From assembly GCA_030151005.1 (NCBI GenBank), contig JASLES010000101.1, positions 1 through 8,030 on the forward strand: a stretch of DNA of 8,030 nucleotides, written 5' to 3'. Shown one piece after another: positions 1 through 6,487 of the stretch. This DNA comes from Silvimonas sp. Lineage in GTDB: Bacteria; Pseudomonadota; Gammaproteobacteria; Burkholderiales; Chitinibacteraceae. Position 1 is the first letter of the stretch. Each line of letters starts with the position of its first letter. Both the position numbers and the translations under genes were made by a program. The notes under the pieces were generated by a model that saw only the letters and a program-made list of their open reading frames with translations, ran no database searches and was not told the DNA's origin.

Positions 1-1236
1 CTTGCCGAACACCACCAGATCCAGCAGCGAGTTGGTTCCCAGACGGTTGGCACCGTGAACCGATGCACATGCGCACTCGCCCGCTGCGTAGAAACCGTTG
101 ACACGCACTTCCGGGTTATCGCCCTGCGGTGCGACCACTTCACCCTTATAGTTGGCCGGAATACCGCCCATCATATAGTGGGTGGTTGGCACAACCGGAA
201 TCGGGTCCTTGATTGGATCCACACCGGCAAACTTGATGGCGATTTCGCGAATACCCGGCAGGCGGTGATTGATGATTTCCGGACCCAGGTGATCGAGCTT
301 GAGCAGCACGTGGTCTTTTTCTTTGCCACAACCACGGCCCTCCAGAATTTCCAGCGCCATGGCGCGGGAAACCACGTCACGCGATGCCAGATCCTTGGCA
401 TTCGGCGCATAACGTTCCATAAAGCGCTCGCCATTAGCGTTGAGCAAAATACCGCCCTCGCCGCGCACGCCTTCGGTAATCAGCACGCCCGCGCCGGCCA
501 CACCGGTCGGGTGGAATTGCCAGAACTCCATGTCTTCCAGCGGGATGCCGGCACGCACCGTCATACCCAGACCATCACCCGTATTAATAAAGGCGTTGGT
601 CGAGGCCGAATAGATACGGCCTGCGCCACCGGTGGCAAACAAGACGGCCTTGGCATGCAGCACGTAGGTTTCGCCAGTTTCCATTTCCAGCGCGGTTACA
701 CCGATCACGTCGCCATCGGCATCGCGGATCAGATCCAGCGCCATCCATTCCACAAAGAACTGGGTATTGGCGCGCACGTTGCGCTGATACAGCGTGTGCA
801 GCATGGCGTGACCGGTACGGTCAGCCGCAGCACAGGCACGCTGTACCGGGGTCTTGCCGAATTCGGCCATGTGGCCGCCGAACGGACGCTGATAAATCTT
901 GCCGTTTTCCAGGCGGTCAAACGGCATGCCGAAGTGTTCCAGCTCAACCACGACTTCTGGTGCCTGACGGCACATGAATTCGATCGCGTCCTGATCCCCC
1001 AGCCAGTCCGACCCCTTCACGGTGTCGTACATGTGCCATTCCCACTTGTCTTCCTGCACGTTGCCCAGCGAGGCGGAGATACCGCCTTGTGCTGCAACCG
1101 TGTGGGAACGCGTCGGGAACACCTTGGAGAGCACGGCGGTTTTCAGGCCAGCTTCAGACAATTGCAGGGCGGCGCGCAGACCGGCGCCACCGGCACCGAC
1201 AATGACTGCATCAAATTTGCGAACGGGAACAGACAT
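1..1236 (-). CDS. sdhA: Succinate dehydrogenase flavoprotein subunit, N-terminal 412 codons (runs off left edge)
   Basis: SdhA oxidises succinate to fumarate in the TCA cycle and passes electrons through FAD to the SdhB iron-sulfur subunit of respiratory complex II, on the cytoplasmic face of the inner membrane. Seen in the translation: an N-terminal dinucleotide-binding motif VGAGGAGL (13-20), SRSHT-like PTRSHT with His45 as the covalent FAD site, the substrate-site segment FHPTG (His242), ASRDVV with Arg286, THYMMGG (His353) and GANRLG (Arg398). The frame is open from the ATG at 1236 to base 1 with no stop. The family is usually near 590 residues, so about 70% is present. The start codon overlaps the sdhD stop by one base (TGATG), implying translational coupling. 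No defects seen. The assignment is very secure. Confidence 0.98.
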   Translation of the reverse strand, partial: MSVPVRKFDAVIVGAGGAGLRAALQLSEAGLKTAVLSKVFPTRSHTVAAQGGISASLGNVQEDKWEWHMYDTVKGSDWLGDQDAIEFMCRQAPEVVVELEHFGMPFDRLENGKIYQRPFGGHMAEFGKTPVQRACAAADRTGHAMLHTLYQRNVRANTQFFVEWMALDLIRDADGDVIGVTALEMETGETYVLHAKAVLFATGGAGRIYSASTNAFINTGDGLGMTVRAGIPLEDMEFWQFHPTGVAGAGVLITEGVRGEGGILLNANGERFMERYAPNAKDLASRDVVSRAMALEILEGRGCGKEKDHVLLKLDHLGPEIINHRLPGIREIAIKFAGVDPIKDPIPVVPTTHYMMGGIPANYKGEVVAPQGDNPEVRVNGFYAAGECACASVHGANRLGTNSLLDLVVFGK

Positions 1237-1583
1237 CAGGCACCCCACACCACTTTAACGGAATAAACAAGGCTACCCACCAGCCACAACAGGGTGAGCA
1301 CGTGCATGGTCAGACGCAAGCCAGCGGACTGGATGTAATCCATCCAGATATCCCGCACGCCAACCCATGCGTGCCAAAGCAGCGCAAAAACGGTGACCTG
1401 GGTCAGCACTTTGACCCAGGTACAGGCGAACAGTGCTTTCCAGCCATCAAAACCCTGATTGTGGGCGGCCAGCAAAAACAGAACGATGCCCAAGGTGTAC
1501 ACCAGCATGATGACGGCCGTAACACGCTGCACCAGCCAGTCGCGCAAACCGTAGTGCGCGCCGATAACGTGGCGATTTACCAT
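1236..1583 (-). CDS. sdhD: Succinate dehydrogenase membrane anchor subunit SdhD
   Basis: A 115-residue small membrane protein which, with SdhC, anchors complex II in the inner membrane and helps bind heme b and ubiquinone. Three hydrophobic segments are visible at about residues 16-40, 51-75 and 90-112. The motif HAWVGVRDIWMDY (71-83) matches the E. coli SdhD segment HAWIGMWQVLTDY: His71 is the expected heme ligand, and Asp82-Tyr83 sit at the quinone site. The C-terminus VVWGA also resembles E. coli SdhD (VVWGV). The start ATG lies inside the end of sdhC (7-base overlap, ATGGTAA), and the stop overlaps the sdhA start, so it is the middle gene of a tight sdhCDA(B) operon. Length is normal for the family. 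Confidence 0.96.
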   Translation of the reverse strand: MVNRHVIGAHYGLRDWLVQRVTAVIMLVYTLGIVLFLLAAHNQGFDGWKALFACTWVKVLTQVTVFALLWHAWVGVRDIWMDYIQSAGLRLTMHVLTLLWLVGSLVYSVKVVWGA

Positions 1584-1951
1584 GTCAGCCCCCCGATGAT
1601 CACAGTCAGCGCCAGGCTCACGATCAGCACCAGTTTGGCGGTCAGTCGAGCCGTTGCCAGGTCCAGACCTTTATGGATATCCAGCAGCAGGAAACGGATG
1701 CCGGCACAGGCGTGATGCAAGAAGCCCCACAGCACCACCAGCAACAACAATTTGACGAGAGGATTGGCGATACAGGCACGGAACGCTTCAAAGTGTTCCG
1801 CAGAAGACAAGGAACCTGAGAGGGCATAGAGGATGAACGGAATCGCGACAAACATCAGTGCACCGCTGGCACGATGCAGAATCGAGACTATCCCCGGTAT
1901 GGGCAATCTGATCTGCCACAACGCGAGGTGCTTGGGTCTTGTTTGACTCAT
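1577..1951 (-). CDS. sdhC: Succinate dehydrogenase cytochrome b556 subunit SdhC
   Basis: The 124-residue membrane subunit of complex II that carries heme b and part of the ubiquinone site. The N-terminal motif SILHRASG (23-30) corresponds to E. coli SILHRVSG, giving Ser23 and Arg27 as quinone-site residues. HHACAGIRFLLLD (79-91) corresponds to HVVVGIRHMMMD, with His80 the likely heme ligand and Asp91 conserved. Membrane segments lie at about 25-47, 65-89 and 103-122. The frame extends upstream to an ATG at 2011, but I chose the ATG at 1951 because the family begins this way (about 10 residues before the conserved LPIPGIVSILHR) and because AGAAGGA precedes it at a 9-base gap. It is the first gene of the sdh operon. 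Confidence 0.96.
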   Translation of the reverse strand: MSQTRPKHLALWQIRLPIPGIVSILHRASGALMFVAIPFILYALSGSLSSAEHFEAFRACIANPLVKLLLLVVLWGFLHHACAGIRFLLLDIHKGLDLATARLTAKLVLIVSLALTVIIGGLTW

Positions 1952-2129
1952 ACGCACAAATCCTTCTTTTTGACTCACAAGTTTGAGAACCGTTACTACC
2001 ATCCACTGCATCGTTCAGATTGTTCATTTCACTTTTCAGCAATACGAACAACCTCGATACAAACCATTGACCGCTTGCCACCACCCCGCCCTGTAACCTC
2101 TTGCAAGAGGCCATCCTGGCCTGGCTGGT
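1952..2129 (-). other. Non-coding leader between the GntR regulator gene and sdhC
   Basis: These 178 bases separate the regulator's stop codon from the sdhC start. The sdhC Shine-Dalgarno (AAGGA on the minus strand, 1961-1965) is in it. I see no hairpin followed by a T-run, so there is no obvious terminator, and transcription from the regulator may continue into sdhC. I also see no convincing -35/-10 pair for a separate sdhC promoter and no copy of the palindrome found upstream of the regulator. The one clear structure is the palindrome/hairpin pair at 2097-2122, listed separately. Confidence 0.6.
2097..2122. repeat. Overlapping palindromes between the regulator gene and sdhC
   Basis: CCTCTTGCAAGAGG (2097-2110) is a perfect 14-base palindrome. 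AGGCCATCCTGGCCT (2108-2122) is a 6-bp stem with a 3-base loop. The two share bases 2108-2110, so as RNA hairpins they could not both form fully. Neither is followed by a T-run. It could be a protein-binding site, a processing hairpin in a regulator-sdh transcript, or chance. The sequence facts are certain; the role is unknown. Confidence 0.5.
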
Positions 2130-2852
2130 TTAACCGATCATTTCTACTGATTGCAGCGCGTATTTTTCGCTACAAAACCATGCCGCACTCCACACTTGCG
2201 GCACGTCTTCAAAATCTTTGGAGAGCCGGATCACCTGCAACACTGGCTCATTCACTTCAATCTGCAGCAAGCGGGCCTCTGCTTGCGCTGCAGGTACAGC
2301 CCGGTAGCGGATATCGCAACCCTTGAGCCGTACACGGTAATCACGCCAGCACAGGGCCCGGATGTTGCCGCCCAGCTCCCGCAGGCGCCGCATATCCAGC
2401 GCCGGAAACGTCGCCTCAGACAACAAGGATTCGTCTACGCCAATCACTTCACCTTCAATGCGCACCAGCCGGCGCACCTGCCACAACGGGGCGCTGCGAC
2501 GCAGATTCAGCACTTCCGCAAGGTATTCGCCAGCATGAATTTTCACGCAGCTCAACACTTCTACCTTGGGCACTCTGGTTGCATGCTCATTGAGTGCTGA
2601 AAACCGCATGCCGCCCAGATCGTCGCCGGCATCGGTGACAAACGTGCCAACACCCTGGCGCCGATACAACACTCCACTGGCGACGAGGACATCCAGCGCT
2701 TTACGGACGGTTCCCTGACTGACACCGAAACGCTGAGCCAGTTCTTGCTCGCTGGGCAGAGCTTCATCGCCTTGCCACATGCCAGTTTCAATATCATTGA
2801 GCACCTCCCGCATCACCTGTTGATAGAGCGATTGGGCTATGAGCTTTTTCAT
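2130..2852 (-). CDS. GntR-family (HutC subfamily) transcriptional regulator next to sdh and mdh
   Basis: A 240-residue predicted DNA-binding repressor or activator. Residues about 8-73 form the GntR winged helix-turn-helix, recognisable from LPSEQELAQRFGVSQGTVRK (32-51) and the wing YRRQGVGTFV (63-72). Residues about 90-235 fit a UTRA effector-binding domain, which places it in the HutC subfamily. The effector is not readable from sequence. It lies upstream of and co-directional with sdhC, and divergent from mdh. This gene order recurs in betaproteobacteria, so a role in controlling TCA-cycle genes is likely but inferred. The first ATG (2852) is favoured because the wHTH needs residues from about 5 onward (LIAQSLYQQVMREVLNDIETG), although the Shine-Dalgarno before it is weak. 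A perfect palindrome in its own promoter suggests autoregulation. Confidence 0.93.
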   Translation of the reverse strand: MKKLIAQSLYQQVMREVLNDIETGMWQGDEALPSEQELAQRFGVSQGTVRKALDVLVASGVLYRRQGVGTFVTDAGDDLGGMRFSALNEHATRVPKVEVLSCVKIHAGEYLAEVLNLRRSAPLWQVRRLVRIEGEVIGVDESLLSEATFPALDMRRLRELGGNIRALCWRDYRVRLKGCDIRYRAVPAAQAEARLLQIEVNEPVLQVIRLSKDFEDVPQVWSAAWFCSEKYALQSVEMIG

Positions 2853-2890
2853 GATTTGCAGCTTTTTAACATGTTGTCGCGATGGAGTCT

Positions 2891-2919
2891 ACTACAGTCT
2901 TATATAAGACATAAGACAA
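2891..2919 (-). promoter_or_regulatory. Candidate sigma70 promoter of the GntR gene (and perhaps sdh)
   Basis: Read on the minus strand there is a -35-like TTGTCT (2919-2914), a 17-base spacer and a -10-like TGTAGT (2896-2891). Each box matches the consensus at four of six positions, and the spacing is ideal. Transcription would begin near 2884, some 30 bases before the ATG at 2852. Predicted by eye only. Confidence 0.5.
2897..2917. promoter_or_regulatory. Perfect palindrome GTCTTATATAAGAC plus a third half-site: candidate GntR operator
   Basis: GTCTTATATAAGAC (2897-2910) is its own reverse complement. The half-site ATAAGAC is then repeated directly at 2911-2917, giving three half-sites on one face-to-tail run. 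The GT...AC ends suit GntR-family operators in general. The palindrome fills the spacer of the candidate minus-strand promoter, so a bound dimer would block RNA polymerase. It could also affect mdh transcription in the other direction. That this gene's own product binds here is an inference from position. Confidence 0.6.
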
Positions 2920-3113
2920 ACCACCGAATAGCGGGCTCAAGCCGCCAAAACGTACCACCTGCACGGGAGTGCATGATAGACTTTCGCCACTTTGCAATTA
3001 CAGTCCGGCTCCGTACAGCCCGGTCCAGTACCGGATCAAGCCCTCAAAAAGATGTAGCGTCCGCACAATGACAACATACGGACTGACGAGAACCGGACAC
3101 ACTGCTTCATGGC

Positions 3114-3134
3114 GCGCAAGGCAAAGCCGTGCGC
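3114..3134 (+). other. Stem-loop in the mdh leader
   Basis: GCGCA (3114-3118) pairs with TGCGC (3130-3134). After one A-G mismatch, GGC (3120-3122) pairs with GCC (3126-3128), leaving an AAA loop. It lies 50-70 bases upstream of the mdh start. Possible mRNA structure; no function is shown by the sequence. Confidence 0.4.
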
Positions 3135-3144
3135 TGTCGTCGAT

Positions 3145-3166
3145 GGCGGGACACCCGCCCACTTTT
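3145..3166 (+). promoter_or_regulatory. GC-rich hairpin with short T-run just before the mdh ribosome-binding site
   Basis: GGCGGG (3145-3150) pairs with CCCGCC (3154-3159) around a three-base ACA loop. A TTTT run follows at 3163-3166. It ends only five bases before the mdh Shine-Dalgarno GGAG (3171-3174). The shape is that of a weak intrinsic terminator or attenuator, but the T-run is short and displaced by three bases. It may instead protect the mRNA or set ribosome access. Structure is certain; role is tentative. Confidence 0.35.
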
Positions 3167-3183
3167 ACGCGGAGTAGTAATCA

Positions 3184-4164
3184 ATGAAAAAACCCGTACG
3201 CGTTGCCGTTACCGGCGCTGCCGGCCAGATCGGCTATAGCCTCCTGTTCCGTATTGCTTCCGGCGCGATGCTGGGCCCGGATCAACCGGTGATTCTGCAA
3301 TTGCTGGACATTACCCCGTCCCTGCCGGCCCTCAATGGCGTGGTCATGGAACTCGACGACTGCGCATTCCCGCTGCTGGCTGGCATTGTGCAAACTGACG
3401 ATCCGAAAGTGGCCTTCAAGGATGCCGACGTTGCCCTGCTGGTTGGCGCGCGTCCGCGTGGCCCGGGCATGGAACGCAAAGACCTGCTGGAAGCCAACGG
3501 TGCCATCTTCACCACTCAGGGCCGCGCCCTGAATGAAGTTGCCAGCCGCGACGTGAAGGTTCTGGTGGTCGGCAACCCGGCCAACACCAACGCCTACATC
3601 GCCATGAAGAACGCGCCGGATCTGAACCCGGCCAACTTCACCGCCATGATGCGTCTGGATCACAACCGCGCGCTGACGCAAATTGCCCAGAAAACCGGCA
3701 ATGCAGTCACCGCCGTAAAGAAGCTGACCGTGTGGGGCAATCACTCCTCCACCCAGTACCCGGACATCTTCCATGCAGAAGTCAACGGCAAGAACGCTGC
3801 CGAACTGATCAACGATCAAAAGTGGCTGGAAGCTGAATTCATTCCGACCGTACAACAGCGTGGCGCTGCCATTATCAAGGCACGCGGCCTGTCTTCTGCT
3901 GCCTCCGCCGCCAATGCCGCCATCGACCATATCCGCAACTGGGTACTGGGCACACCGGAAGGCGACTGGGTCACCATGGGTGTTCCGGCCAATGGCGAAT
4001 ACGGCTACAACGACATCATTTTTGGCTACCCGGTCACCTGCAAGGACGGCAAGTACGAGATCGTACAAGGCCTCTCCGTCAGCGACTTCAGCCGTTCGCG
4101 CATGGACGCCACCTACAAGGAGCTGTCCGAAGAGCGCGATGCTGTGAAGCATCTGCTGTCTTAA
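3184..4164 (+). CDS. mdh: Malate dehydrogenase (NAD-dependent)
   Basis: Oxidises malate to oxaloacetate with NAD in the cytoplasm, closing the TCA cycle. The 326-residue product belongs to the group with an extended N-terminal glycine motif GAAGQIG (11-17), as is usual in betaproteobacteria (distinct from the 312-residue E. coli type). Visible motifs: LLDITP (40-45) with the nucleotide-selective Asp42, MELDDCA (55-61), the mobile loop ARPRGPGMER with Arg92 and Arg98, NPANTN (131-136), LDHNR with Asp159 and Arg162, and GNHSSTQYP with catalytic His187. GGAG sits 9 bases before the ATG. It is divergent from the GntR gene and convergent with nagE, followed at once by strong terminators, so it is probably monocistronic. 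Full length, no defects seen. Confidence 0.98.
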   Translation: MKKPVRVAVTGAAGQIGYSLLFRIASGAMLGPDQPVILQLLDITPSLPALNGVVMELDDCAFPLLAGIVQTDDPKVAFKDADVALLVGARPRGPGMERKDLLEANGAIFTTQGRALNEVASRDVKVLVVGNPANTNAYIAMKNAPDLNPANFTAMMRLDHNRALTQIAQKTGNAVTAVKKLTVWGNHSSTQYPDIFHAEVNGKNAAELINDQKWLEAEFIPTVQQRGAAIIKARGLSSAASAANAAIDHIRNWVLGTPEGDWVTMGVPANGEYGYNDIIFGYPVTCKDGKYEIVQGLSVSDFSRSRMDATYKELSEERDAVKHLLS

Positions 4165-4169
4165 GCAAG

Positions 4170-4194
4170 CAATTCGCCGAATCTTCGGCAATTG
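4170..4194 (+). other. Stem-loop directly after mdh
   Basis: CAATT (4170-4174) pairs with AATTG (4190-4194), and GCCGA (4176-4180) pairs with TCGGC (4185-4189), with a one-base bulge at 4175 and a four-base loop. It starts five bases after the mdh stop and has no T-run. It may stabilise the 3' end of the mdh mRNA. Confidence 0.45.
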
Positions 4195-4207
4195 CAGTGT
4201 TGCAGAC

Positions 4208-4240
4208 AAAAAGGCGAACCATCATGGTTCGCCTTTTTTT
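4208..4240 (+). terminator. Intrinsic terminator of mdh (bidirectional form)
   Basis: GGCGAACC (4213-4220) pairs with GGTTCGCC (4226-4233) around a five-base loop. It is preceded by AAAAA and followed by a seven-base T-run (4234-4240). This is a textbook Rho-independent terminator for the plus strand. The A-run on the other side would let it also work, less strongly, on the minus strand. Confidence 0.92.
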
Positions 4241-4288
4241 ATTGGTTGACCTGCCAATGAAGCGCAAACCGCCCGGCCCGGGCCAAAC

Positions 4289-4322
4289 AAAAAGGGGATG
4301 GCTTTTCAGCCATCCCCTTTTT
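4289..4322 (-). terminator. Intrinsic terminator of nagE (bidirectional form)
   Basis: GGGGATGGCT (4294-4303) pairs with AGCCATCCCC (4308-4317) around a TTTC loop, flanked by AAAAA (4289-4293) and TTTTT (4318-4322). Read leftward from nagE it is a 10-bp stem followed by five Ts. It can also backstop transcription coming from mdh. Confidence 0.9.
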
Positions 4323-4329
4323 ATAACCA

Positions 4330-4351
4330 CCCCGCGCCAGAAGACGCGGGG
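4330..4351 (-). other. GC-rich stem-loop just after the nagE stop codon
   Basis: CCCCGCG (4330-4336) pairs with CGCGGGG (4345-4351) around an eight-base loop, 11 bases past the nagE stop. No T-run follows directly, so it is probably an mRNA 3'-end structure ahead of the true terminator at 4289-4322. Confidence 0.45.
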
Positions 4352-4362
4352 CTAGCGAACAA

Positions 4363-6342
4363 TTACTTGTTCACAACGGTATACAGCGCAGACTTACCCG
4401 CTTCAACCGAACCGGAAGCCAGATCAGCCAGACCAGAGAACTGGTCAGAGTTGCTGATCACCACCGGGCTGATCAACGATTGCGCGTTGGCAGCCAGGTA
4501 TTCCAGATCCAGTTCCAGCACCGGATCACCAGCATTCACGTGAGCACCTTGCTCGGCCAGACGGGTAAAGCCCTGACCACCCAGCTTCACGGTTTCGATA
4601 CCGATGTGAACGATGATTTCCGCACCGCTATCGGCCACCAGGGCAAAGGCGTGATTACTGTTAAAGATCTTGACCAGCGTACCGCTCGCCGGGGCAACGA
4701 CAAACTTGCCTGTCGGCTGAATGGCGATACCCTCGCCCACGGCCTTGCTGGCAAATGCAGCATCAGGTACTTGTTCCAGCGGAACAATATTACCGGTCAG
4801 CGGCGCCACCAGTACCAGACCCTTGGACGATGTCGGCACGGCAACCGGAGCTACCGGAGCTGCCGGAGCTGCCGGAGCCGGTGCAGCAGCGGCAGGCTTG
4901 GGAGCCGGTGCCGGAGCAGCAGCAACCGGAGCCGGTGCGCCAACTTGACGACGCATACCGTCAGCAATCATTTCAGCCTTCGGGCCAACGATGATCTGTA
5001 CGTTTTGCTTGTTCAGGCGAATCAGGCCAGAAGCACCCAGACGCTTGGCTTCAGCTTCGTTCACGATGCTGGAGTCATTCACTTGCAGACGCAGACGGGT
5101 AATGCAAGCGTCGATACCGGTCAGGTTGGCAGCACCGCCCACAACAGCAATGTAGGAGGAAGCCAGCGAAGCCATGTCGCCCGCAACCGGAGCCGGCACA
5201 GCGCCTTCACCAGCAGGAAGGTCATCTTCACGACCCGGGGTCTTCAGGTTGAACGCCTTGATGAAGAAGGAGAACAGCACGAAGTACAGCACAAACCAGA
5301 TCACACCCATGATCAGCAGGATGCTGACGTTCTTGGCGGCCGGCAGCTTGGACATCAACACAAAGTCGATGGCGCCAGCAGAGAACGAGAAGCCTGCGTG
5401 TACATCCAGCATGGTGGCGATGTAGGCAGATACACCAGTCAGTACAGCGTGAACCGCGTACAGGGCCGGGGCCAGGAACATGAACAAGAACTCAAGCGGC
5501 TCAGTCACGCCCGTCAGGAACGCGGTGAAAGCCACTGAGAACATCAAGCCACCAACTGCGGCACGGCGATGCTTCGGTGCGGCAAGGTACATAGCCAGCG
5601 CGGCGCCCGGCAGACCGAACATCATGACCGGGTAGAAACCTGCCATGAACTGGCCAGCGGTCACATCACCTGCAAAGAAGCGGTTCAAGTCACCGTGGGC
5701 AACCGTGGAAACGCCATCTTTCATATAAGTGAAGTCGCCAATCTGGAACCATGCCAGCGCGTTGATCACTTGATGCAGACCGGTCGGGATCAGCAGGCGG
5801 TTTACGGTAGCGAATACGGCAGCACCCAGAGCGTGCGCGCTCACCATCCAGTCACCAGCATCTTTGATGACGCCCTGGATCGGTGGCCAGACATAGCCCA
5901 GAATCCCGGCCAGAATCAGCATCGTCAAACCGGTAATGATTGGCACAAAGCGCTTGCCACCAAAGAAAGCCAGCCAGTCCGGCAACTTGATTGCATGGAA
6001 ACGGTTGTACATGGCGCCCGCGACCAGACCGGAGAGAATACCGGCCAGCACGCCCATATTGACGTCCTTGTTGATCACGACCATGGCTTTGGTCAGGATT
6101 AGGTAACCCACGGCACCAGCAAGCGCCGCAGCACCTGCATCATCCTTGGACCAGCCCACTGCAACACCGATGGCAAATACCAATGCCAATTGACCAAAAA
6201 TCGCCCCACCCGCCTCAGCAATGAACGGCAGGTTGAATACATCCGGCTGCCCCAGCCGCAACAGCAATGCGGCCACCGGCAGCGTTGCAACTGGTAGCTG
6301 CAAGGAACGGCCTAACCGCTGCAATCCGCCCAGCAAGTTCAT
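4363..6342 (-). CDS. nagE: N-acetylglucosamine-specific PTS transporter, EIICBA fusion
   Basis: Imports N-acetylglucosamine through the inner membrane while phosphorylating it to GlcNAc-6-phosphate, with phosphate from PEP via EI and HPr. The 659 residues hold all three domains in order. EIIC (about 1-365) is a multi-span membrane part that tracks E. coli NagE closely from the first residues (QRLGRSLQLPVATLPVAALL), with GLH His190 and TGVTEPLEF (277-285). EIIB (about 392-466) has IDACITRLRL with the phosphorylated Cys413. An Ala/Pro-rich linker covers about 467-503. EIIA (about 508-655) has NHAF His564 and VHIGIET with phospho-His579. An AGGAGG-type Shine-Dalgarno lies four bases before the ATG. 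No nagA, nagB or nag regulator gene adjoins it here. The alternative of a glucose EIICBA is less likely given the NagE-like EIIC. Confidence 0.95.
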   Translation of the reverse strand: MNLLGGLQRLGRSLQLPVATLPVAALLLRLGQPDVFNLPFIAEAGGAIFGQLALVFAIGVAVGWSKDDAGAAALAGAVGYLILTKAMVVINKDVNMGVLAGILSGLVAGAMYNRFHAIKLPDWLAFFGGKRFVPIITGLTMLILAGILGYVWPPIQGVIKDAGDWMVSAHALGAAVFATVNRLLIPTGLHQVINALAWFQIGDFTYMKDGVSTVAHGDLNRFFAGDVTAGQFMAGFYPVMMFGLPGAALAMYLAAPKHRRAAVGGLMFSVAFTAFLTGVTEPLEFLFMFLAPALYAVHAVLTGVSAYIATMLDVHAGFSFSAGAIDFVLMSKLPAAKNVSILLIMGVIWFVLYFVLFSFFIKAFNLKTPGREDDLPAGEGAVPAPVAGDMASLASSYIAVVGGAANLTGIDACITRLRLQVNDSSIVNEAEAKRLGASGLIRLNKQNVQIIVGPKAEMIADGMRRQVGAPAPVAAAPAPAPKPAAAAPAPAAPAAPVAPVAVPTSSKGLVLVAPLTGNIVPLEQVPDAAFASKAVGEGIAIQPTGKFVVAPASGTLVKIFNSNHAFALVADSGAEIIVHIGIETVKLGGQGFTRLAEQGAHVNAGDPVLELDLEYLAANAQSLISPVVISNSDQFSGLADLASGSVEAGKSALYTVVNK

Positions 6343-6449
6343 GTTGCCTCCTGTTATACATAAGAAAAATTTTTAATAGAAATCAGGCTGCACCAGGCAG
6401 CACCTTGTGGTGTTGTAATCGCTTCCAGGGTACATGTAAACCCACGCGA

Positions 6450-6478
6450 ATTATTCCACCGTGCTATGTCCAGTGCAA
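6450..6478 (-). promoter_or_regulatory. nagE: Candidate nagE promoter
   Basis: On the minus strand, AATAAT (6455-6450) matches the -10 consensus at five of six bases. It lies 17 bases from a weak -35-like TTGCAC (6478-6473). This would give a leader of about 100 bases before the nagE ATG. That leader can fold small hairpins, for example GCTGC/GCAGC at 6387-6401 and CACC/GGTG at 6401-6412. By eye only. Confidence 0.35.
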
Positions 6479-6487
6479 TGTCAGGCG

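Noticed and set aside
55..1266. A 403-codon open frame on the plus strand opposite sdhA
   Set aside because: It is fully antisense to a certain SdhA coding region and its product, rich in His, Arg and Gln, looks like no protein family. Long antisense frames are expected from the codon bias of GC-rich genes.
1949..2011. A 20-codon N-terminal extension of SdhC from the ATG at 2011
   Set aside because: The downstream ATG at 1951 has a good Shine-Dalgarno and the normal family start.
1874..2326. A 150-codon plus-strand frame across the sdhC start and the gntR end
   Set aside because: It spans two real genes in antisense, and its translation is of low credibility with no motif.
2745..3187. Plus-strand frames (108 and 72 codons) between the gntR start and mdh
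   Set aside because: They run through the promoter and operator region, have no family resemblance, and one ends just over the mdh start.
3181..4209. A 342-codon open frame on the minus strand opposite mdh
   Set aside because: Antisense shadow of mdh with no recognisable domain; its start lies in the mdh terminator region and it has no convincing ribosome-binding site.
4275..4284. Palindrome GGCCCGGGCC between the two terminators
   Set aside because: Short and built only of G and C, so easily explained by chance next to GC-rich stems.
4480..5538. A 352-codon open frame on the plus strand opposite nagE
   Set aside because: Antisense shadow; the Arg/Ser/Cys-rich middle is simply the complement of the Ala/Pro linker repeats.
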